From positions 25,173-49,416 of the forward strand of contig BLXT01005251.1 in assembly GCA_019648995.1 (NCBI GenBank): a DNA stretch of 24,244 nucleotides, given 5' to 3'. A program made the translations under genes and the position numbers. Below are positions 23,701 to 24,244 of this stretch, piece after piece. The notes beneath the pieces are model-generated. The model saw only the letters and a program-made list of their open reading frames with translations, did no database searches and was not told the origin of the DNA. This DNA is from Plakobranchus ocellatus. Lineage: Eukaryota; Mollusca; Gastropoda; Plakobranchidae. Numbering within the stretch: the stretch's first letter is position 1; every line of letters begins with the position of its first letter.

Positions 23701-23979
23701 GTTTTTTTTTTCTATTGACAACTTTCCTTCTTGTCTGCCTGTCTTCGTCCATTCTGTCATTTACCTCTTATTCTCCACAGTTTCATTCCTTTCTCTTGTG
23801 ATTTTTCTCTTGTGTCACTCCAGGCTCAAAGAAAATCCCTGGCTCGAGCCCTCGGCACCAGGCAGTGGCGACACCGATCTCTGCCCGCAGGGTGAAAACA
23901 TACGCAGAGCGGCTGCAAGAGATGAAGCCCTCGTCTAAGGTGTATTCTCCTCCAGCATCGAGAGGGAGACCTGCCTCAG
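1..23979 (+). CDS. CPLANE1: CPLANE1-like ciliogenesis protein gene, 25 exons, 5' and 3' partial
   Basis: Twenty-five GT-AG coding exons join without a frame conflict to give about 1,420 codons with no stop. The gene is open at both ends, with neither start codon nor stop codon in the window. Conserved-looking blocks are PPDIFMGLRF (exon 13), SYLNVVDI (exon 14), and the helical RRLQDMSDQIRAIDDM with IEREF (exon 16). Proline-rich and basic low-complexity stretches lie around them. In known animals CPLANE1 (C5orf42, JBTS17) is a protein of about 3,200 residues that works with INTU, FUZ and WDPCP at the basal body to load intraflagellar transport cargo; human mutations cause Joubert syndrome. This window would hold the C-terminal 40 percent or so. 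What is seen: exons, phases and peptide. What is recalled: family resemblance. The name is likely but unsearched; the gene model is firmer than the name. Confidence 0.68.
103..206 (+). CDS. Exon 1, array copy 2
   Basis: The acceptor attgcag ends at 102 and the donor gtaggt starts at 207. The 104 nt start in phase 0 and stay open for 34 codons plus two bases, beginning DSLKLGKNKIQNSHLMHH and ending PQAVGSR when joined to exon 2, whose first base completes the AGG codon. The Ser/Pro character continues into exon 2. No upstream exon is visible to confirm the acceptor. Confidence 0.55.
227..330 (+). CDS. Exon 1, array copy 3
   Basis: Third copy, acceptor ending at 226 and donor gtaggt at 331. 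It has the same 104-nt length and phases (0 in, 2 out) as copy 2. The coding difference is TVSPS in place of TVSAS. Because 104 is not a multiple of three, two copies cannot both be included without a frameshift. Confidence 0.55.
539..558. repeat. Short (CTAGAT)n hexamer repeat
   Basis: Just over three units of a six-base motif containing AGATCT, inside intron 1. The same AGATCTAG word recurs singly in other introns (for example near 14420 and 20000), so it may be part of the general composition. Confidence 0.85.
871..909. repeat. Perfect 19-bp direct duplication
   Basis: The word tagaagtaatcttatatag occurs twice back to back in intron 1, ending just before gatgacc. It has the look of a recent slippage event. 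Confidence 0.9.
1238..1424 (+). repeat. Pyrimidine-rich tract upstream of exon 2
   Basis: About 190 nt almost entirely C and T on the plus strand, including a (TC)n run near 1245-1264, running straight into the exon 2 acceptor. It serves as an exceptionally long polypyrimidine tract. The open frame through it (from 1205) is low complexity and not a gene. Confidence 0.85.
1425..1523 (+). CDS. Exon 2
   Basis: Acceptor ctctccag, donor gtaagc at 1524. It enters needing one base and exits needing one. The peptide runs HSSPATPPPGPAQAST then LEEDRIIDAYTQVLEDG, a Ser/Pro linker followed by an acidic helix. Confidence 0.85.
1524..2520 (+). other. Intron 2
   Basis: About 1 kb of AT-rich sequence with several T runs. 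No repeat, RNA gene or additional exon that I can support. Confidence 0.6.
2521..2610 (+). CDS. Exon 3
   Basis: Acceptor tgtttcag, donor gtaggc at 2611. The 90 nt encode PEDSSSFAVSSLASDV then LDGDLKNTLNAIRG, a Ser-rich acidic stretch. An internal CA|GTAAGC at 2546 resembles a donor but would break the frame. Confidence 0.87.
2924..3051 (+). CDS. Exon 4
   Basis: Acceptor caatacag, donor gtagaa at 3052, exit phase 1. The peptide includes TSSPGKENSVLNHTIFPKDE and SSTPKQAKNMP, a polar, probably disordered linker. The 313-nt intron before it (2611-2923) shows nothing else. Confidence 0.87.
3275..3519 (+). CDS. Exon 5
   Basis: Acceptor ttgcttcag, donor gttggt at 3520, exit phase 0. The first two thirds are Ser/Gln/Arg-rich (RRNSRRQQREVHHQGSQ). 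The end is a helix, IASQLQGIIRDELRRIME, that continues into exon 6. The donor is non-consensus at position 3, but the next GT (3524) gives the wrong phase. Confidence 0.87.
3520..4399 (+). other. Intron 5
   Basis: 880 nt of AT-rich sequence. Overlapping open frames on both strands near 4055-4313 are AT-rich and Lys/Phe/Ile-biased, without codon character. Nothing else seen. Confidence 0.6.
4400..4639 (+). CDS. Exon 6
   Basis: Acceptor ctgtacag, donor gtgact at 4640, exactly 80 codons in phase 0. It starts VQHRSVLAMMGALDE, finishing the exon 5 helix, then becomes Gly/Pro/Gln-rich and ends NQEDESVAEMVSFK. An in-frame internal GAG|GTAGGG lies at 4445. Confidence 0.88.
4640..5233 (+). other. Intron 6
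   Basis: 594 nt of AT-rich sequence ending in a rather weak pyrimidine tract before tggtag. Nothing else seen. Confidence 0.6.
5234..5353 (+). CDS. Exon 7
   Basis: Acceptor acatggtag, donor gtaaag at 5354, 40 codons in phase 0. The peptide is EEIVAHHAMKSQARPREAQQ followed by GGHMRGALSELHNLQAETAG, helical and polar. Confidence 0.82.
5354..6377 (+). other. Intron 7
   Basis: 1,024 nt of AT-rich sequence ending in a pure T run and gtccag. Open frames near 5541-5777 on both strands are AT-biased noise. No repeat family recognised. Confidence 0.6.
6378..6448 (+). CDS. Exon 8 (short, weak donor)
   Basis: Acceptor T-run plus gtccag, donor gtttgt at 6449. The 71 nt encode LQHPGSYAEDISSRASHVFS then QQLG. 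Exon 7 exits in phase 0 and exon 9 needs two preceding bases, so an exon with exactly this 0-to-2 phase change is required. The donor is weak and the exact 3' end is the least certain of the internal exons. Confidence 0.65.
6449..7110 (+). repeat. Long degenerate pyrimidine-rich (TCTC/TCTT) tract in intron 8
   Basis: About 650 nt nearly all C and T on the plus strand, with recurring tctctc, tttctt and gtctgtctgt words, starting at the exon 8 donor. A 155-codon open frame (6655-7119) and its minus-strand counterpart are low-complexity products of this bias. Confidence 0.9.
7111..7610 (+). other. Distal part of intron 8
   Basis: Ordinary AT-rich intron between the pyrimidine-rich tract and the exon 9 acceptor ctgtgctgcag. 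Nothing further recognised. Confidence 0.6.
7611..8175 (+). CDS. Exon 9, proline-rich region plus helical end
   Basis: This is the longest exon (565 nt), with acceptor gtgctgcag and donor gtgaga at 8176. All three forward frames are largely open here, but phase and composition select the one reading RDGSVRLPLLAW near the start. The middle is strongly proline-rich (YLPPPPPPQHQQRLPPPPY), a candidate ligand for SH3, WW or profilin-type domains. From about 8020 a charged helix follows (EHEMQRTRIEETRQRLLQKF), probably a coiled coil, ending HLEPQAEAQ. It ends on a codon boundary. Confidence 0.9.
8212..8396. repeat. Diverged 93-bp tandem duplication in intron 9
   Basis: Two head-to-tail copies (8212-8304 and 8305-8396) share words such as acacaggacct, atcaacctta and taatgtattaaagc, with scattered substitutions throughout. 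This duplication is older than the exon arrays. No coding sense seen. Confidence 0.88.
8722..8870 (+). mobile_element. tRNA-derived SINE, copy a
   Basis: A Pol III box A-like tggtggcacagtgg (8733) and box B-like agtttgagctg (8790) lie at tRNA spacing. The stretch from the box A region to ctctggtgccctgg matches the copy at 18925 closely (cttctgtc..c..gtttgagc shared). The 3' tail is diverged or truncated. Confidence 0.7.
9535..9990 (-). mobile_element. Decayed non-LTR (LINE) reverse transcriptase, C-terminal relic
   Basis: Conceptual translation of the minus strand in shifting frames gives the signature C-terminal blocks of non-LTR retrotransposon polyproteins. An AFEM..C.RKML block lies near 9860, YFGHVKR near 9710-9727, and EGKRAGG..RRWSKDI plus QAGRLASNRS near 9560-9660. 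Stops and frameshifts interrupt it, so it is dead. No promoter, endonuclease or catalytic RT core is in the window. The clade cannot be assigned from this tail. Confidence 0.85.
10060..10261 (+). CDS. Exon 10
   Basis: Acceptor ctgtcatag, donor gtctgt at 10262, phase 0 in and 1 out. The peptide is Ser/Glu/Ala-rich, starting ESARSEKSQASERLPSEREE and ending DGYALPRG, and probably disordered. The donor is weaker than average. Confidence 0.85.
10262..11704 (+). other. Intron 10
   Basis: 1,443 nt of AT-rich sequence. The part from about 11130 to 11430 is less AT-rich and might be an old transposon fragment, but I could not identify it. No gene is supported. Confidence 0.5.
11705..11835 (+). CDS. 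Exon 11
   Basis: Acceptor catcctaccag after a T run, donor gtaagt at 11836. It reads IFESYLQLGEHLIGPESG then TSAAFQLKMAQAMQKQVEKR, a helical segment, and exits in phase 0. Confidence 0.9.
12098..12209 (+). CDS. Exon 12
   Basis: Acceptor gcttctcag, donor gtaagt at 12210, phase 0 in and 1 out. The peptide contains VDFSTMTHEQVDSAMGTDPA and ATSITRDTG. It is acidic and Met/Thr-rich. Confidence 0.9.
12730..12768. repeat. Cluster of TGACCTT half-sites with a perfect palindrome
   Basis: Direct copies of TGACCTT start at 12730, 12744 and 12750. The last, TGACCTTG, pairs with CAAGGTCA (12761-12768) across a 3-nt spacer to make a perfect 8-bp inverted repeat. It abuts a repeat-like region and may be part of a dispersed element. 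Confidence 0.85.
12823..12963. repeat. 141-bp repeat, left copy, with internal inverted repeat
   Basis: Matches 13374-13514 with very few differences and is interrupted by the gap on its right. Arms GAGCATCAAA (12840) and TTTGATGCTC (12922) are exact reverse complements, so a stem-loop could form. MITE-like, but terminal inverted repeats are not established. Confidence 0.9.
12964..13373. other. Assembly gap (410 N)
   Basis: Unknown bases bounded on each side by a copy of the same 141-bp repeat, so the gap probably reflects a tandem repeat the assembler could not resolve. The N count may not equal the true length. Confidence 0.99.
13374..13514. repeat. 141-bp repeat, right copy
   Basis: Starts directly after the gap and duplicates 12823-12963, including the same inverted arms (13391 and 13473). 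It runs on into AT-rich sequence at 13515. Confidence 0.9.
14493..14635 (+). CDS. Exon 13, conserved block
   Basis: Acceptor gtgttccag, donor gtaagc at 14636, phase 1 in and 0 out. The peptide VDPIEEAVRDYNLRRHNN then VIPPDIFMGLRFADQDGQ is more ordered-looking than its neighbours and is one of the stretches on which I base the CPLANE1 call. Confidence 0.92.
14645..14741. repeat. (GA)n microsatellite beside the exon 13 donor
   Basis: Nearly uninterrupted GA dinucleotides for about 97 bp with a few A/T/C interruptions, starting 9 nt after the donor GT and filling almost half of the 212-nt intron 13. Confidence 0.97.
14848..15013 (+). CDS. Exon 14, conserved block
   Basis: Acceptor ctctaccag, donor gtgagt at 15014, phase 0 in and 1 out. 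It contains SKGRSYLNVVDIRASAVLRN followed by ISERTQAQDKQEEGTG and LASQRAALQMG. The SYLNVVDI block is the strongest CPLANE1-like signature I recognise. An in-frame AAG|GTACTG lies at 14951. Confidence 0.92.
15014..15324 (+). other. Intron 14
   Basis: 311 nt of AT-rich sequence, nothing else seen. Confidence 0.6.
15325..15445 (+). CDS. Exon 15
   Basis: Acceptor ttttgtag, donor gtgagc at 15446, phase 1 in and 2 out. The peptide contains GLEDSLREKLAPQTRSSEAR and HDSLTVRMFDQLRAGREDR. Confidence 0.9.
15998..16060. repeat. Two-copy imperfect ~32-bp tandem duplication
   Basis: The words ttttaaaagcaatt.gtttt followed by ggcat.tgt occur twice in succession, with a partial third start at 16061. Intronic, no coding sense. 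Confidence 0.8.
16143..16532 (+). repeat. Five-copy 72-82 bp tandem array with acceptor-like ends
   Basis: The word gataaagatatctcatt starts at 16143, 16225, 16307, 16389 and 16461. The first three units are 82 bp, and the last two have lost a 10-bp tctttctcat piece (72 bp). Every unit carries tgcctctcctattg(t/c)ag, which looks like a polypyrimidine tract plus AG, just upstream of the true exon 16 acceptor. Confidence 0.93.
16649..16793 (+). CDS. Exon 16, coiled-coil-like
   Basis: Acceptor gttttgcag, donor gtaaag at 16794, phase 2 in and 0 out. It reads MSVAVMPRSSMSEPKTAM then LRRLQDMSDQIRAIDDMSQ and NIEREFKSSHL, an amphipathic helix with heptad-like spacing typical of coiled coils. Confidence 0.92.
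16794..17332 (+). other. Intron 16
   Basis: 539 nt of AT-rich sequence ending in a T run and cttgccaccag. Nothing else recognised. Confidence 0.6.
17333..17488 (+). CDS. Exon 17
   Basis: Acceptor cttgccaccag, donor gtaaaa at 17489, 52 codons in phase 0. It continues the helix (LLNTIQDVNASIQ), then an SR-like patch (RSRSPSPDRLRVSPPR) and a strongly acidic end (EFDEREEDEE). Confidence 0.92.
17489..18073 (+). other. Intron 17
   Basis: 585 nt of AT-rich sequence, no recognised feature. Confidence 0.6.
18074..18186 (+). CDS. Exon 18
   Basis: Acceptor ctccaatag, donor gttggc at 18187, phase 0 in and 2 out. It is Ser/Arg/Pro-rich: GSGRTLTPHLPTPKTS then IKSPQASARSARSKGSMASK. Basic, presumably disordered. 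Confidence 0.85.
18187..18743 (+). other. Intron 18
   Basis: 557 nt of AT-rich sequence, no recognised feature. The open frames from 18501 plus and 18564 minus are compositional. Confidence 0.6.
18744..18878 (+). CDS. Exon 19
   Basis: Acceptor caacaactcag, donor gtaagt at 18879, phase 2 in and 2 out. It reads ASEITELLTEVLAEQGVDME then SAGFSRELAQQLEKDARDQM, a predicted helical hairpin. Confidence 0.9.
18924..19078 (+). mobile_element. tRNA-derived SINE, copy b
   Basis: Box A-like tggtggcatatgaataggg (18926) and box B-like ctggtttgagcc (18980) match copy a. After it, a tail (about 19011-19071) with gatgaagggc, atcacctta and tgtacac matches the end of copy c. It lies in intron 19 (18879-19628); the rest of that intron is AT-rich with nothing else seen. 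Confidence 0.75.
19629..19833 (+). CDS. Exon 20, charged helix
   Basis: Acceptor cctcacacag, donor gtaagt at 19834, phase 2 in and 0 out. It is densely charged: ITPREKLETLKKAEEQQARR, EREELKRWMASKFHARQEEY, RKRRQELIEREPKPF. Probably one long helix, suited to a coiled coil or binding surface. Confidence 0.93.
19834..20762 (+). other. Intron 20
   Basis: AT-rich intron carrying SINE copy c. The stretch at 20300-20417 just before it is less AT-rich and may belong to another element that I do not recognise. Confidence 0.6.
20417..20550 (+). mobile_element. tRNA-derived SINE, copy c
   Basis: Box A-like attggtgttgcactgg and a good box B, gagttcaaatcc (20467-20478), are followed by a tail with cctgaagagggc, catcaccttgtagtg and atgtacaccaa that aligns to copy b, then an A-rich end. 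It is the clearest of the three copies. Confidence 0.75.
20763..20931 (+). CDS. Exon 21 (3' end tandemly amplified downstream)
   Basis: Acceptor atctggcag, donor gtaagt at 20932, phase 0 in and 1 out. It reads TKLNLQKLDEERSERRHHM, VEDFMNQRLTEAEHLMGS, then IIVDKPQMPSWGALATGEG. The last 77 nt plus the donor and about 15 nt of intron were copied four more times downstream. Confidence 0.92.
20855..21310 (+). repeat. Five-copy 92-95 bp array of the exon 21 end plus splice donor
   Basis: Units begin at 20855, 20947, 21040, 21133 and 21226. Donor GTs fall at 20932, 21024, 21117, 21210 and 21305, each in GTAAGT context. The peptide AEHLMGSII stays readable in all; copy 5 has a 2-bp insertion in a G run. 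Reading past donor 1 meets a TGA within copy 2. Confidence 0.96.
20932..22141 (+). other. Intron 21
   Basis: After the array (to 21310) there is ordinary AT-rich intron with a short (GT)n near 21843-21857, ending in a (CT)n tract (about 22108-22139) that forms the exon 22 acceptor. Nothing else seen. Confidence 0.65.
22142..22264 (+). CDS. Exon 22
   Basis: Acceptor gtctcttag after a (CT)n tract, donor gtgagt at 22265, phase 1 in and 1 out. Basic Ser-rich: AIAAGQSASRSTIGGRSS then KRKSRSPSKRTGPSSHRP. It could act as a nuclear-localisation-like or RNA/microtubule-binding patch, which is inference only. Confidence 0.9.
22505..22742 (+). CDS. Exon 23
   Basis: Acceptor cttcacaaag, donor gtaagt at 22743, phase 1 in and 2 out. 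It contains LVHEPPTMVKGILKPSTSAG, ASLSAEGLSVDSSADIINYA, then RQILEMEGTSAIPGDFIEM. The second half looks helical. Confidence 0.92.
22743..23232 (+). other. Intron 23
   Basis: 490 nt of AT-rich sequence with purine-rich patches near 22858-22920. No recognised feature. Confidence 0.6.
23233..23516 (+). CDS. Exon 24
   Basis: Acceptor atcttccag, donor gtgaga at 23517, phase 2 in and 1 out. It starts SDSPPPAARIRQASQSPA, has a five-codon GCT run making polyalanine (KKAAAAAPP), then FADMVRLQRPAATRKWQE and a Gln/Arg helix, ending LVNGQPKEYG. A perfect GTAAGT lies inside at 23382 in the same exit phase. Confidence 0.93.
23824..23979 (+). CDS. Exon 25, last exon in window
   Basis: Acceptor gtcactccag after a pyrimidine-rich run, donor gtacta at 23980, phase 1 in and 1 out. 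The peptide is SKKIPGSSPRHQAVATPIS, ARRVKTYAERLQEMKPSS, then KVYSPPASRGRPAS. The coding sequence must continue past the window, since no stop is reached. Confidence 0.9.
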
Positions 23980-24244
23980 GTACTACACAGTTTGTAGTTC
24001 GAGGCAGGACATGATTTTGAGTACTCGCATTAACATCCATTAGCCTAGGACGTTAATTCCAAGTACCTAATGCTGACATTGTTGATTGGTACTCAGCAAA
24101 GGCCATCCCTAACCTACCCTGTGAGGATTGCTAAGAGTTGAGATTTGACAATGTTGCAATATGACCAATTTTTTTCTTCTGCTTTAGTTTTTTCTTTTTA
24201 ATTCTAAAGTGATGAAGAGAAAAAGAAAAAAGGGGGGGGGGGGG
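23980..24244 (+). other. Start of intron 25, ending in a G homopolymer
   Basis: AT-rich intron start. The final 13 bases (24232-24244) are all G after an A/G-rich run, which may be a contig or read edge rather than true sequence. Confidence 0.7.

Overview
The window is animal nuclear DNA. Short GC-richer coding exons with GT-AG boundaries sit in AT-rich introns full of homopolymer runs, microsatellites and old repeats. Intron density, tRNA-derived SINEs, a LINE relic and TGACCTT-type dispersed repeats suggest a mollusc or another lophotrochozoan. That placement is an inference; nothing here proves the species.

Almost the whole window is one plus-strand gene read from 1 to 23979, open at both ends. 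I reconstruct 25 consecutive coding exons whose phases agree at every one of the 24 junctions, giving about 4.26 kb of coding sequence (about 1,420 codons). The protein is Ser/Pro/Gln/Arg-rich with a long proline-rich exon and several charged helical segments. I identify it as the C-terminal part of CPLANE1 (C5orf42/JBTS17), the large ciliogenesis and planar polarity effector protein. The identification rests on recognising conserved blocks in exons 13-16 and on overall architecture; no search was run.

Layout: 1-385 is a tandem array of a 104-nt exon; 1425-5353 holds exons 2-7; 6378-8175 holds exon 8 and the proline-rich exon 9, separated by a 650-nt pyrimidine-rich tract; intron 9 (8176-10059) holds a 93-bp duplication, a SINE and a LINE relic; 10060-12209 holds exons 10-12; intron 12 contains a 410-N assembly gap flanked by direct repeats and a palindromic AGGTCA cluster; 14493-16793 holds exons 13-16 with a (GA)n tract and a 72-82 bp intronic array; 17333-20931 holds exons 17-21 with two more SINEs; 20855-21310 is a five-fold tandem amplification of the 3' end of exon 21 including its splice donor; 22142-23979 holds exons 22-25. 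The window ends in a G homopolymer.

The most unusual theme is repeated tandem amplification of exon edges together with splice signals inside one gene. The first array could give frame-enforced, one-of-several exon choice. The second gives five near-consensus 5' splice sites in a row, where use of the second donor, or a longer read-through, makes a premature stop.
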